DNA of 38,176 nt from Vreelandella aquamarina (GTDB taxonomy: Bacteria > Pseudomonadota > Gammaproteobacteria > Pseudomonadales > Halomonadaceae). Every line of letters begins with the position of its first letter. Positions within the stretch are counted from its first letter, which is position 1. Shown here in pieces: positions 16,659-26,847 of the stretch. The stretch lies in assembly GCF_900110265.1 (NCBI RefSeq), contig NZ_FODB01000038.1, forward strand, positions 1-38,176, written 5' to 3'. A program made the translations under genes and the position numbers. The notes under the pieces were generated by a model. The model had not been told where the DNA came from and searched no databases. It saw nothing but the letters and a program-made list of their open reading frames with translations.

Positions 16659-18503
16659 ATGCCCGAGTATCGCTCCCGTACCACCACCGCTGGCCGCAAT
16701 ATGGCTGGCGCCCGTGCCCTTTGGCGTGCCACCGGTATGAAAGATGACGACTTTCATAAGCCGATTATTGCGGTCGCCAATTCCTTCACCCAGTTTGTAC
16801 CCGGTCATGTGCATCTAAAAGACATGGGCCAACTGGTGGCGCGTGAGATTGAAAAAGCGGGCGGCGTAGCCAAAGAGTTCAACACCATCGCCGTGGACGA
16901 TGGCATCGCCATGGGTCATGACGGCATGCTCTATTCGCTGCCGAGCCGCGATATCATTGCTGACAGCGTCGAGTACATGTGTAACGCCCACTGCGCCGAT
17001 GCACTGGTGTGCATCTCCAACTGCGACAAAATCACCCCAGGAATGCTGATGGCCGCGATGCGCCTCAATATTCCGGTGATCTTTGTATCAGGCGGCCCGA
17101 TGGAAGCCGGTAAAACCAAGCTGCTCAACCACGGCCTAGACTTGGTAGATGCAATGGTCATGGCTGCCGATGACAGTGTGGATGATGAAACGCTGGCGGA
17201 AGTAGAGCGCAGTGCTTGCCCCACCTGCGGCAGCTGTTCAGGTATGTTCACCGCCAACTCTATGAACTGTCTCACCGAAGCATTGGGGTTGGCCTTGCCG
17301 GGTAACGGCACCGTCCTGGCGACCCACGCCGATCGTCGCCGTCTGTTCGAAAATGCCGGTCACCGTATTGTCGAACTCGCTAAACGTTTCTACGAAGGTG
17401 ACGAGGCTCACCTGTTGCCCCGTGCGATTGGCAATAAGTCGGCGTTTAAAAACGCCATGACGCTCGACATTGCCATGGGCGGCTCCACCAATACCATTCT
17501 TCACCTATTAGCAGCCGCTCAGGAAGCAGAAGTTGACTTCACTATGGCGGATATCGACCGCCTTTCTCGTGAAGTGCCGCAGCTGTGTAAAGTGGCTCCT
17601 AATACCCAGAAGTACCATATCGAAGACGTCCACCGCGCCGGCGGCATTATGGCCATCTTGGGTGAGCTGGACCGGGCAGGCGTGCTGGATACCTCTGTGC
17701 CCACTGTCTATGGCGATAGCCTAAAGGCCGCGCTGGAAGAGTGGGATATCATGCGCTCGCCTAGCTCAGAAGTGGTTGAGTTCTTTAAGGCTGGCCCTGG
17801 CGGTGTACCGACTCAAACCGCTTTCTCCCAAAGCGCCCGCTGGCCAAGCCTGGATGGCGACCGCGCCACCGGCTGTATACGCGATTTGGAGCACGCGTTC
17901 TCCCGCGAGGGCGGCCTGGCCGTGCTTTACGGCAATATCGCGCTGGATGGCTGCGTGGTGAAAACCGCAGGGGTTGATGACTCCATTTTGGTATTTGAAG
18001 GCAAAGCCCACGTGGTGGAGTCTCAAGACCAAGCGGTGGCCAACGTGTTAGATGGCAAAGTGAAAGAGGGCGATGTGGTCGTCATCCGCTACGAAGGCCC
18101 CAAAGGCGGCCCCGGTATGCAGGAGATGCTGTACCCGACCTCTTACCTGAAATCGAAAGGCTTGGGTAAAGCCTGTGCGCTGCTCACCGATGGTCGTTTC
18201 TCTGGCGGCACATCAGGCCTGTCGATTGGGCATGTATCCCCGGAAGCGGCAGCAGGGGGCGCGATTGGTTTGGTCGAACAAGGCGACACCATCTTGATCG
18301 ATATCCCCAACCGCTCCATCAACGTGCAACTCAGCGATGCCGAGCTGGCTAAACGCCGTGAAGCCATGGAAGCCAAGGGTAAAGACGCCTGGAAGCCGGT
18401 CGAACAGCGCCCGCGCAAGGTCACTCCCGCGCTTAAAGCCTATGCGCTATTAGCCACCTCCGCCGATAAAGGCGCGGTGCGCGACCTCTCCAAGCTGGAT
18501 TAA
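16659..18503 (+). CDS. ilvD: Dihydroxy-acid dehydratase
   Basis: A 614-residue iron-sulfur enzyme that dehydrates dihydroxy acids in isoleucine and valine synthesis. Cluster ligands are visible in [11 protein letters not shown] (C near 122) and [18 protein letters not shown] (from about 187), and the C-terminal [12 protein letters not shown] is conserved. The length matches E. coli IlvD (616). The start at 16659 follows AGAGGA, which lies inside one arm of a 14-bp inverted repeat, so translation may be controlled by RNA structure. No other ilv genes are nearby. A terminator follows directly. Confidence 0.97.
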   Translation: MPEYRSRTTTAGRNMAGARALWRATGMKDDDFHKPIIAVANSFTQFVPGHVHLKDMGQLVAREIEKAGGVAKEFNTIAVDDGIAMGHDGMLYSLPSRDIIADSVEYMCNAHCADALVCISNCDKITPGMLMAAMRLNIPVIFVSGGPMEAGKTKLLNHGLDLVDAMVMAADDSVDDETLAEVERSACPTCGSCSGMFTANSMNCLTEALGLALPGNGTVLATHADRRRLFENAGHRIVELAKRFYEGDEAHLLPRAIGNKSAFKNAMTLDIAMGGSTNTILHLLAAAQEAEVDFTMADIDRLSREVPQLCKVAPNTQKYHIEDVHRAGGIMAILGELDRAGVLDTSVPTVYGDSLKAALEEWDIMRSPSSEVVEFFKAGPGGVPTQTAFSQSARWPSLDGDRATGCIRDLEHAFSREGGLAVLYGNIALDGCVVKTAGVDDSILVFEGKAHVVESQDQAVANVLDGKVKEGDVVVIRYEGPKGGPGMQEMLYPTSYLKSKGLGKACALLTDGRFSGGTSGLSIGHVSPEAAAGGAIGLVEQGDTILIDIPNRSINVQLSDAELAKRREAMEAKGKDAWKPVEQRPRKVTPALKAYALLATSADKGAVRDLSKLD

Positions 18504-18514
18504 TCACTCCGTCC

Positions 18515-18544
18515 AACAGCCCGTCTTGTGCGGGCTGTTTTTTT
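18515..18544 (+). terminator. Rho-independent terminator after ilvD
   Basis: AACAGCCCG-TCTTGTG-CGGGCTGTT is a 9-bp perfect stem followed by a run of T residues ending at 18544. It lies 11 bp after the ilvD stop codon. Confidence 0.95.
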
Positions 18545-18579
18545 GCCAACCTGAACCGTCACATCGACTAAGGATTGTA

Positions 18580-19635
18580 ATGAAGGCGATCATCAACGTT
18601 GGCCTTGTTGGCTATGGGTTTGCGAGCAAGACGTTTCACGCTCCTTTGATTCAAGCGACCGAAGGGCTGGATTTAGTAGCCGTTTCCTCAAGCGATGCGG
18701 CCAAGGTGAAGGCGGATCTGCCTAATGTGGAAATAGAGAGCCAAGCGCTGGCGCTATGTAAGCGCCCAGACCTTGATCTCATTGTGATTCCCACGCCGAA
18801 CGATACCCACTTCCCCTTAGCCAAAGCGGCGCTCGCTGCGGGCAAACATGTAGTGGTGGATAAGCCCTTTACCGTCACACTCTCAGAAGCAAAGCAGCTA
18901 AAAGCCCTGGCGGTGGATAAGGAAAGGCTGATTTCGGTATTTCATAACCGCCGCTGGGATAGCGACTTCCTGACCATTCAGGCGCTCTTAAAGGAAGGCA
19001 CGCTGGGGCGGATGACCGGCTTTGAGTCGCGCTTTGATCGCTTTCGTCCTGAAGTGCGCGACCGCTGGCGGGAAAAAGCCACTCCAGGGGGCGGTATTTG
19101 GTACGACCTAGGCCCGCACCTGCTGGATCAGGCCTGCGAGCTATTCGGCACGCCCAACGCCATTTTGCTAGAGCTCGGCGTGCGGCGCGACGAAGCCAAA
19201 GCCGATGACGACTTCCTCGCGCTGCTGGAATACGACGGCTGCCGCGTCAGCCTAAGCGCCGGTACGCTGGTGGCAGAACCCACGCCGCGCTACCGCATCC
19301 ATGGCACCAAAGGCAGCTATATCAAGTACGGCTTAGACCCGCAGGAAGATCGTTTGAAAGCCGGGGAAACGCCGTCTTCAGCCTGGGGAGAAGATAGCCC
19401 TGGAACGCTGACCCTGCGCGAGGGAGAGGGTGAAGACGCACCGCTTGTCCGTCACGACCACCCCACATTGCCCGGCGACTATCTCGCCTATTACCAAGGG
19501 GTAAGCGCGGCGATTCGTGATAAAGCGCCGCTTCCCGTGGATATCGATGACGCCTTGCGTTGCATGGCGCTCCTCGAAGCTGGCCTAGACAGCCACCGCC
19601 AACGCCGCTGGATCCCGCTAAAACACCACCTATAG
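18580..19635 (+). CDS. Gfo/Idh/MocA-family oxidoreductase, YdgJ-like
   Basis: A 351-residue NAD(P)-dependent oxidoreductase. The N-terminal Rossmann fold begins VGLVGYGFASKTFHAPLI, and VVVDKPFTV near residue 92 carries the Lys-Pro signature of the family. The C-terminal domain includes FHNRRWDSDFLT and GGGIWYDLGPHLLDQA. The sequence reads very close to E. coli YdgJ across its length, including GSYIKYGLDPQE. The natural substrate of YdgJ-type enzymes is not established; related proteins act on sugars or inositols. The start at 18580 has AAGGA seven bases upstream. It is separated from ilvD by a terminator and therefore probably has its own promoter. Confidence 0.88.
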   Translation: MKAIINVGLVGYGFASKTFHAPLIQATEGLDLVAVSSSDAAKVKADLPNVEIESQALALCKRPDLDLIVIPTPNDTHFPLAKAALAAGKHVVVDKPFTVTLSEAKQLKALAVDKERLISVFHNRRWDSDFLTIQALLKEGTLGRMTGFESRFDRFRPEVRDRWREKATPGGGIWYDLGPHLLDQACELFGTPNAILLELGVRRDEAKADDDFLALLEYDGCRVSLSAGTLVAEPTPRYRIHGTKGSYIKYGLDPQEDRLKAGETPSSAWGEDSPGTLTLREGEGEDAPLVRHDHPTLPGDYLAYYQGVSAAIRDKAPLPVDIDDALRCMALLEAGLDSHRQRRWIPLKHHL

Positions 19636-19658
19636 CAACTCAGCAGTGGCACCTTCCA

Positions 19659-19729
19659 GGCGGCTACTCGCCGCCCCCGCAGGTGCCTCTTTCGCTCGTT
19701 GCTCTCGCTCATTCGTTACGCCGCGCTAC
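19659..19729 (+). repeat. Dispersed repeat A, forward copy
   Basis: A stretch of about 70 bp, containing GTGCCTCTTTCGCTCGTTGC and TCGTTACGCCGCGCTAC, recurs almost unchanged in inverted orientation at 32151-32220. It contains GGCGGC...GCCGCC-like palindromes. It fills part of the gap between the oxidoreductase and nudE genes. It looks like a REP-type dispersed element, unrelated to the 128-bp array at the start of the window. Confidence 0.75.
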
Positions 19730-19759
19730 GGAGCTCCAAGTACTTAAGATAGGCACCTT

Positions 19760-19810
19760 GTAGCGCGTGGTAAGCGATAGCGCACCCGCGAAGCACCCCG
19801 TTAGGGGTGC
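19760..19810. repeat. Dispersed repeat B with adjacent hairpin
   Basis: GTAGCGCG followed by GTAAGCG and GCGCACCCGCGAAGCA (19760-19796) matches, inverted, the stretch at 32307-32342. It is directly followed by the hairpin GCACCCC-GTTA-GGGGTGC (19793-19810). Its start mirrors the end of repeat A, so A and B here form an imperfect inverted pair about 30 bp apart, as in REPIN-like pairs. Confidence 0.65.
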
Positions 19811-19882
19811 CGAAGATGGCTCTAAGCGTAAATGGGAAATAATGCTGTATTTCTTACAGTAAAGCGGTACGAGGGGCAGGTA

Positions 19883-20497
19883 TCAGAGCAAATCCATCCC
19901 GCCACGGCGCTTCTCTTCGCGTAGTTTATCCCGCGCAATATAGAGCGCGGCGATGGCGCGGGCTTCGTGGAAGTCTTCGCGCAAGAGTAGTGCAGGAAGT
20001 TCTTCAATAGCATGGGTTTCTACAATCAGCGGTTCGGGCTCGTCACCCGGTAAGCGTTTGGGGTAGAGGTCCGTTGCCATCAACACCTGCATGCGGTGGC
20101 GCATGTAGTTGGGCGCTAGCGAAAGCTCCACTAAGGGTTCCATGCGGTGCGCGCCGAAGCCGCACTCTTCCATCAGCTCGCGGTTGGCGGCGGTGACTAT
20201 GTCTTCGCCGGGGTCGACCAAGCCTTTGGGAAGCGTCAGCACATAATCTTCGAACCCCGCAGCATACTCCCGAATGAGCAGCACATGGTCCGGGTCGGGC
20301 ATGGCAATAATCATCACCGCACCGCGATCAGCCCCCGTCAAACGCTCAAACTGTCGCTCTTCCCCATTAGAGAAGCGCAAATCCAGTGACTCAATTTGAA
20401 ATAGACGGCTTTGGGCGACGCGCTGGCGGCCTAAGATTTGCGGCTTGCGCGGATAGCCGGTTAGCGTATCGCCTGTTGTTGTGTCGTCGCGTGACAT
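19883..20497 (-). CDS. nudE: Nudix hydrolase NudE-like (ADP-sugar/dinucleotide hydrolase)
   Basis: A 204-residue Nudix enzyme. The complete Nudix box spans residues 92-114 (G-x5-E-x7-REL-x-EE-x-GF). NudE of E. coli hydrolyses ADP-ribose, NADH and diadenosine compounds to AMP. Two adjacent ATG codons are possible (20500 and 20497). The ribosome-binding site GGAGG lies only one base before the first but four before the second, so 20497 was chosen. It diverges from yrfG across about 70 bp, the same neighbourhood as in E. coli (nudE, yrfG-hslR-hslO, pck). Confidence 0.9.
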   Translation of the reverse strand: MSRDDTTTGDTLTGYPRKPQILGRQRVAQSRLFQIESLDLRFSNGEERQFERLTGADRGAVMIIAMPDPDHVLLIREYAAGFEDYVLTLPKGLVDPGEDIVTAANRELMEECGFGAHRMEPLVELSLAPNYMRHRMQVLMATDLYPKRLPGDEPEPLIVETHAIEELPALLLREDFHEARAIAALYIARDKLREEKRRGGMDLL

Positions 20498-20567
20498 CAT
20501 GCCTCCGTGGCTGCAAAAAACGGGTTACGCTACAATAGCACGCTTACTCTTTAAGACTGGAGCGGCA

Positions 20568-21230
20568 ATGATTGATTGGCGCGAGATCGATACCGTCCTA
20601 CTCGACATGGACGGCACGCTGCTAGACCTTCACTTCGACAGCCACTTTTGGCTTGAGCACCTGCCGCGGCGCTACGTAGAGCTGCACCAGCTAGACCAAG
20701 CCAGTCAGGATGCGCTCAAAGCACGCATTATGGGTGAGCAGGGCACACTGAACTGGTACAGCCTTGCCTACTGGAGCCGCGAGCTGAACGTGGATATCGT
20801 TGCCCTCAAGCGCGAAGTGCAGCACTTGATTGGGCTACGCAGCGATGCTTTGGACTTTCTGACATGGCTCAAGCAAGCGCATCCTCGCGTGGTGCTCGCT
20901 ACCAACGCCGACCGCGCCAGCCTAGCATTAAAACTGCCGCTGACAGGGTTGGAAAACTACCTAGACGCCATCATCTCATCAGAAGACGTGGGGGCTGCGA
21001 AAGAGGAGCAAGCCTTCTGGTTTGCACTTCAAGAACGCGAGCCATTCGACCCCGCACGCACCCTGTTTATTGATGATAATGCCCGGGTGCTAGAGAGCGC
21101 TCGCGAGTTTGGCATCAAGCATCTGTTAGGGATTAAACAGCCTGACAGCCAACGCCCAGAGAAAGAACTACAGGAATTTATTGCCCTTGACCGATTTGCC
21201 CGGCTGCTACCCGCAGAGTTGCCAGGGTAA
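20568..21230 (+). CDS. yrfG: HAD-family nucleotidase YrfG-like (GMP/IMP 5'-nucleotidase)
   Basis: A 220-residue HAD hydrolase. Motif I is DMDGTLLDLHFDSHFW (nucleophile D13), motif II is LATNADRASLALKL, and the C-terminal metal motif is LFIDDNARVLESA. E. coli YrfG acts on purine nucleoside monophosphates. The start at 20568 has TGGAG seven bases upstream; the longer open frame overlaps the nudE promoter region. A TACAAT -10-like box (20531-20536) lies 32 bp upstream. It is the first gene of the conserved yrfG-hslR-hslO group. Confidence 0.9.
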   Translation: MIDWREIDTVLLDMDGTLLDLHFDSHFWLEHLPRRYVELHQLDQASQDALKARIMGEQGTLNWYSLAYWSRELNVDIVALKREVQHLIGLRSDALDFLTWLKQAHPRVVLATNADRASLALKLPLTGLENYLDAIISSEDVGAAKEEQAFWFALQEREPFDPARTLFIDDNARVLESAREFGIKHLLGIKQPDSQRPEKELQEFIALDRFARLLPAELPG

Positions 21231-21284
21231 CGCTCACACATCTGAGTTCATAAACCTGGCCTCACATACATTAGGAGGGCGTGA

Positions 21285-21674
21285 ATGAGTGACAGCGTTC
21301 GTTTGGATAAGTGGTTATGGGCAGCGCGGTTTTTTAAAACCCGTGCTCTGGCCAAAAAAGCCATTGAAGGCGGCAAAGTCCATTACGACGGAGCTCGTGT
21401 AAAAACCAGTAAGAACGTTGAGCTGGGTGCGCTGATCCGTGTGCCGCAAGGCTGGGATATCTTCGAGGTGGAAGTGACCGCGCTATCCGACCAGCGTCGA
21501 GGCGCACCGGAAGCGCGTAAGCTCTATGCGGAAACCGAAGATAGCGCTAAACGTCGTGCCAAAGAGGCCGAAGCGCGCCGCTTAACCAACGAAGCCATGC
21601 AGCACCCGCTTAAACGCCCTGATAAAAAACAGCGGCGCGATATCCAGCGCTTCCAGCGCCAGCAAGGGGAGTAA
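21285..21674 (+). CDS. hslR: Heat-shock protein 15 (Hsp15), S4-domain RNA-binding protein
   Basis: A 129-residue protein that rescues stalled 50S subunits still carrying nascent chain-tRNA. The S4 domain occupies about residues 5-65 (VRLDKWLWAARFFKTRALAKKAIEGGKV), and a basic, Arg/Lys-rich tail follows. The ribosome-binding site AGGAGG precedes the ATG. It lies 54 bp after yrfG and 66 bp before hslO, as in enterobacteria. Confidence 0.95.
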   Translation: MSDSVRLDKWLWAARFFKTRALAKKAIEGGKVHYDGARVKTSKNVELGALIRVPQGWDIFEVEVTALSDQRRGAPEARKLYAETEDSAKRRAKEAEARRLTNEAMQHPLKRPDKKQRRDIQRFQRQQGE

Positions 21675-21740
21675 GCAGCCGCTTACCCTGCTGTGCTCTC
21701 CTATTACTTCTCCTCCTACTTCTCCTCCCATGGTCTTTTT

Positions 21741-22616
21741 ATGTCTGATCAAATTCAACGCTTTTTGTTTGACCAAACTAACGTGCGTGGCGAGATCGTT
21801 ACGCTCAGCACGGCTTACCACGAAGTGCTCGACCGCCACGCCTACCCACCCGCAGTTAACCAACTGCTGGGTGAGTTGCTAGCGGCGGTCGCCCTATTGA
21901 CCGATACCGTTAAGCTGGATGGTACGCTCAGTATCGAAGTGCGCGGCCAGGGAGTGCTCGCCCTGTTAATGGCAGAGTCCAACCCCGGCGGCGAGCTGCG
22001 GGCCATTGCACGTATTGCCGAAGACGCCGCACTGCCCAGCGAACACGCTAGCTTCCGCGAGCTGGTAGGGGACGGCCAAATCGTGATTACCCTAGACCCT
22101 AAAGAGGGGCATCGCTATCAGGGCATCGTCGGGCTGGATCACGATACTCTGGGCGGCTGTCTGGAAGCCTACTTCGGCCAGTCGGAGCAGCTGCCCACGC
22201 GGCTTTGGCTAGCTGCTGACGGCGAACGGGCAGGAGGGCTGCTTCTCCAGCGCTTACCGGATGCGTCGCAAAACCAGGATGTAGACGCCTGGGAGCGCAG
22301 CGTTCACCTAGCCGATACTATCAAGCAAGAAGAGCTGCTGGGCTTAGAGCAGCGAGAAGTGCTGTATCGCCTCTATCATGAAGAGACCGTGCGGGTCTTC
22401 GACCCCAAAGCGCTGAGCTTTGGATGCACCTGCTCGCGGGAGCGCATGAGTTATGCGCTCTACACCCTTGGCAAGGATGAACTTCGGGATATTTTGCGCG
22501 AACAGGGCGCGATTGATACCCAATGTCACTTTTGTCATACGAAATATCACTACACCGCAGCGGATATTGAAACTTTGTTGGAGGACCCAGGCGCGCCACC
22601 GCCGGTGATTCACTAA
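21741..22616 (+). CDS. hslO: Redox-regulated chaperone Hsp33
   Basis: A 291-residue cytoplasmic holdase that is activated by oxidation together with unfolding. The C-terminal zinc switch is complete: C229-x-C231 (CTC) and C262-x2-C265 (CHFC). The start at 21741 gives the usual [18 protein letters not shown] beginning. The ribosome-binding site is weak, and the preceding 35 bases are a pyrimidine tract with repeated CTCCTAC/TTCTCCTCC units, which is unusual for a translation start. Earlier in-frame starts would encode a Tyr/Ser/Phe-rich stretch from that tract and are not favoured. Confidence 0.95.
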   Translation: MSDQIQRFLFDQTNVRGEIVTLSTAYHEVLDRHAYPPAVNQLLGELLAAVALLTDTVKLDGTLSIEVRGQGVLALLMAESNPGGELRAIARIAEDAALPSEHASFRELVGDGQIVITLDPKEGHRYQGIVGLDHDTLGGCLEAYFGQSEQLPTRLWLAADGERAGGLLLQRLPDASQNQDVDAWERSVHLADTIKQEELLGLEQREVLYRLYHEETVRVFDPKALSFGCTCSRERMSYALYTLGKDELRDILREQGAIDTQCHFCHTKYHYTAADIETLLEDPGAPPPVIH

Positions 22617-22778
22617 TTGTGTAGTCGGCACCTGACGAGGGTGCGTTTGGGGCGGGATGCTGCACCCCGCGCACCGCACCGTTTGATGGCGAAAAGCCAA
22701 ACAGGTGTTTGAAAATATACTGCGCTGCAACACAAAATGTAGTGTCATTGTAGTAGTTTAACTACAAGATATTTGGTA
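22617..22778. other. Structured gap downstream of hslO
   Basis: No gene is seen between the hslO stop and the terminator. The stretch holds several inverted repeats. GGTGC and GCGGG upstream pair with CCCGC and GCACC downstream in the 22640-22675 region. GTTTG...GGC pairs with GCC...AAAC at about 22681-22710. TTGTAGT-AGTTTA-ACTACAA (22748-22767) is a perfect 7-bp palindrome that could be an operator. Confidence 0.5.
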
Positions 22779-22809
22779 AAAGCCCCCGTTTCCCGGGGGC
22801 TTTCTTTTT
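22779..22809 (+). terminator. Rho-independent terminator between hslO and pckA
   Basis: AAAGCCCCCG-TTTCC-CGGGGGCTTT forms a 10-bp perfect stem followed by a T-rich tract (TTTCTTTTT). It closes the yrfG-hslR-hslO unit or, if the preceding palindrome is a promoter region, could act as a pckA attenuator. Confidence 0.9.
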
Positions 22810-22835
22810 GCCATAATGCGCCAAACTTCAGCGCA

Positions 22836-22896
22836 CCTAGCCTGCTGTGACCGCAATGCCACAGGCTAGGATGATTCTCAAGGCGTCGGTGACGCC
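22836..22896 (+). promoter_or_regulatory. pckA leader with two strong hairpins
   Basis: CCTAGCCTG (22836-22844) pairs perfectly with CAGGCTAGG (22862-22870). GGCGTC-GGT-GACGCC (22882-22896) is a second perfect hairpin, ending 27 bp before the pckA start. Both lie after the terminator, so they belong to the pckA promoter or 5' untranslated region. Their function is not known. Confidence 0.55.
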
Positions 22897-22923
22897 CGGT
22901 AAATTAGAGACCCAGGAATCGAC

Positions 22924-24480
22924 ATGACCACGACTCAAGCCGCTCCCCAAGCCCACGTTAATCTCAGCAGCGCCGAACTGATCGAGCGCGCAGTGGCCCG
23001 TGGTGAAGGTCGCCTCGCGGCGAACGGAGCCCTGGTAGTCAACACCGGCGTACGCACCGGGCGTTCACCGAAAGACCGTTTTATCGTCGATGAGCCCTCC
23101 ACCCGTGACAGCATTGATTGGGGCAGCGTTAACCGCCCCTTCGACGCTGAAAAATTCTCAGCTCTTTGGGCGCGGGTTGAAGATCACCTGAGTAACGGCG
23201 AGCACTTCATTTCTGAGCTGCACGTGGGCAGCGACGCCACTCACTACCTGCCGGTACGCGTGACCACTGAAACCGCTTGGCAGAACCTATTTGGTCGCAC
23301 CATGTTTGTACGTCCTCAGGCCTACAACCAAGCCGCTAAAGAAGAGTGGACCATTCTTAACGCCGCAGGCTTCGAGTGTGACCCGAACCGCGACGGCACC
23401 AACTCCGATGGCTGCGTCATCATCAACTTTGCCGAGCGTAAAGTGCTGATCGCTGGCATGCGCTACGCCGGCGAAATGAAGAAAGCCATGTTCTCTGTGC
23501 AGAACTTCCTGCTGCCCGCTTCCGACGTGCTGCCGATGCACTGCTCGGCTAACGTGGGCGAAGATGGTGAAACCTGCCTGTTCTTCGGCCTCTCTGGCAC
23601 CGGCAAAACCACGTTGTCTGCTGACCAAGCGCGCTTCCTGATTGGTGATGACGAACACGCTTGGGGCGACGGCATTGTCTTCAACATGGAAGGCGGCTGC
23701 TACGCCAAGTGCATCGACCTTTCTGAGAAGAACGAGCCGGTCATCTGGAATGCGATCAAGTTTGGCACCGTGCTGGAAAACGTCGTACTCGACGACCGTC
23801 GCGAGCCGGATTACGCCGACGACAGCCTGACTCAGAACTCTCGTGCTGCCTACCCGCTGGAGCACGTTGAGAAGCGCGTTGCAGAAAACCTGGCAGGCGA
23901 GCCTAATGCCATCGTCTTCCTGACCTGCGATATGTCCGGTGTGCTGCCGCCGGTCTCCGTGCTGTCGAAAGAAGCGGCGGCTTACCACTTCCTGTCAGGC
24001 TACACGGCGAAAGTCGGCTCCACCGAAATGGGTTCTTCCGAAGGCTTGGCGGCGACGTTCTCTACGTGTTTCGGCGCTCCATTCTTCCCGCGTCCGGCCC
24101 GTGAGTACGCCGACCTTCTGATCAAGCGCGTTGAGAAGAAAGACGCCCAGGTTTACTTGGTCAACACTGGCTGGACCGGCGGTGCTTACGGTGAAGGCGG
24201 TTCACGCTTCTCCATTCCGACCACTCGCGCCATCATCAGCGCGATTCAGTCTGGCATTCTGCGCGATGTAGAAACCAAGCACATTGAAGGCCTAAACCTG
24301 GAGGTGCCGGTAGCCGTGCCGGGCGTAGACTCCAGCCTGCTCGACCCTCGCGAGACCTGGGCAGACCGCGACGCTTATGACCGCCACCTGCAAGAGCTGG
24401 CCACTAAATTCGTTGAGAACTTCAAGAAGTTTGAAGGCGTTAACGAAGCCATTATCCAGGCAGGCCCACAGCTCACCTAA
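22924..24480 (+). CDS. pckA: Phosphoenolpyruvate carboxykinase (ATP)
   Basis: A 518-residue gluconeogenic enzyme that converts oxaloacetate and ATP to phosphoenolpyruvate, CO2 and ADP. The kinase P-loop [11 protein letters not shown] lies near residue 222. Substrate-binding blocks include [26 protein letters not shown] and [11 protein letters not shown]. The start at 22924 has AGGA ten bases upstream. The length fits the ATP-dependent family (about 515-540). It is separated from hslO by a terminator but keeps the enterobacterial gene order. Confidence 0.97.
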   Translation: MTTTQAAPQAHVNLSSAELIERAVARGEGRLAANGALVVNTGVRTGRSPKDRFIVDEPSTRDSIDWGSVNRPFDAEKFSALWARVEDHLSNGEHFISELHVGSDATHYLPVRVTTETAWQNLFGRTMFVRPQAYNQAAKEEWTILNAAGFECDPNRDGTNSDGCVIINFAERKVLIAGMRYAGEMKKAMFSVQNFLLPASDVLPMHCSANVGEDGETCLFFGLSGTGKTTLSADQARFLIGDDEHAWGDGIVFNMEGGCYAKCIDLSEKNEPVIWNAIKFGTVLENVVLDDRREPDYADDSLTQNSRAAYPLEHVEKRVAENLAGEPNAIVFLTCDMSGVLPPVSVLSKEAAAYHFLSGYTAKVGSTEMGSSEGLAATFSTCFGAPFFPRPAREYADLLIKRVEKKDAQVYLVNTGWTGGAYGEGGSRFSIPTTRAIISAIQSGILRDVETKHIEGLNLEVPVAVPGVDSSLLDPRETWADRDAYDRHLQELATKFVENFKKFEGVNEAIIQAGPQLT

Positions 24481-24536
24481 GGTTTAAAAGGTATCTAAAA
24501 AGGTACTTACAAGCGTCGCTGGGAAGAGCTAGCTAG

Positions 24537-24570
24537 AAAGGGGCAGTGCCACGGCACTGCCCCTTTTTTA
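24537..24570 (+). terminator. Rho-independent terminator after pckA
   Basis: AAAGGGGCAGTGCC pairs with GGCACTGCCCCTTT around a very small loop, followed by seven T residues. It lies 57 bp after the pckA stop codon. Confidence 0.95.
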
Positions 24571-26202
<1,632 letters not shown>

Positions 26203-26241
26203 GGCTTTAAATCAACGAGTTTGCGTGTAGCAGCAATACGC

Positions 26242-26273
26242 AGTCCTTTCCCACCCCGGGGAAGGGCTTTTTT
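26242..26273 (+). terminator. Rho-independent terminator after gdhA
   Basis: AGTCCTTTCCC pairs imperfectly with GGGGAAGGGCT across a short C-rich loop, followed by six T residues. It lies about 40 bp after the gdhA stop codon. Confidence 0.85.
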
Positions 26274-26306
26274 GCATTGGTTGGCATGTTCTTAAGGAGA
26301 GTGACC

Positions 26307-26720
26307 ATGGGGCAGCGGCCTCCCATTATCATTAATCGGCTGGATGCTGAGCGTCTGCAGCGACTGATTGACCACGCGTCTGAAAAAGATCAAGTGGTGG
26401 CAGAACTGCTGGAAGAAGAGTTGTCGCGTGGTGAGGTATTAGACCCACAGGACATACCTGACAATGTGGTAAGCATGAATAGCCAAATCCGCTTCACGGA
26501 CCTGACGCGTGGCTGTCAGATGGTCAGGACGCTGGTCTACCCTCACGCTTTAGCAAGTGTGGCTGACGGAATTTCTGTCATGGCACCCATTGGAGCGGCG
26601 TTAATCGGTTTAAAAGTAGGGGATGAGATTGAGTGGCCGTTGCCTAATAACGCTAATGTAAGACTGCGCATAGACGCTATTTTTTGGCAGCCGGAACGAG
26701 AAAAGCAGTTTCACCGCTAG
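26307..26720 (+). CDS. rnk: Regulator of nucleoside diphosphate kinase (Rnk), GreA/GreB C-terminal-like
   Basis: A 137-residue protein. It combines a short N-terminal coiled-coil-like part (INRLDAERLQRLIDHA) with a GreA/GreB-type C-terminal FKBP-like domain (SMNSQIRFTDL, VRTLVYPHAL, SVMAPIGAALIGLKVGDEIEWPLP). Rnk proteins bind RNA polymerase. The start at 26307 has an excellent AAGGAG; the open frame extends back into the gdhA terminator, which rules out earlier starts. It lies between gdhA and tex and is probably monocistronic. Confidence 0.9.
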   Translation: MGQRPPIIINRLDAERLQRLIDHASEKDQVVAELLEEELSRGEVLDPQDIPDNVVSMNSQIRFTDLTRGCQMVRTLVYPHALASVADGISVMAPIGAALIGLKVGDEIEWPLPNNANVRLRIDAIFWQPEREKQFHR

Positions 26721-26847
26721 TGTGGTAGGTGAGCTTGGCAGAGGTAGAGGGAAGGTGAAGATAGGGGTAGCGGGCAATCCATGCCAGTCTAGGTGGTTTG
26801 TGGTACCTTGTCGGCACCTCGAATGCTGCATGAGTTAGTTGCACGTT

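Noticed and set aside
23287..23988. 233-residue open frame on the minus strand opposite pckA
   Set aside because: It is antisense to highly conserved PckA codons, with no recognisable domain; a by-product of codon bias.
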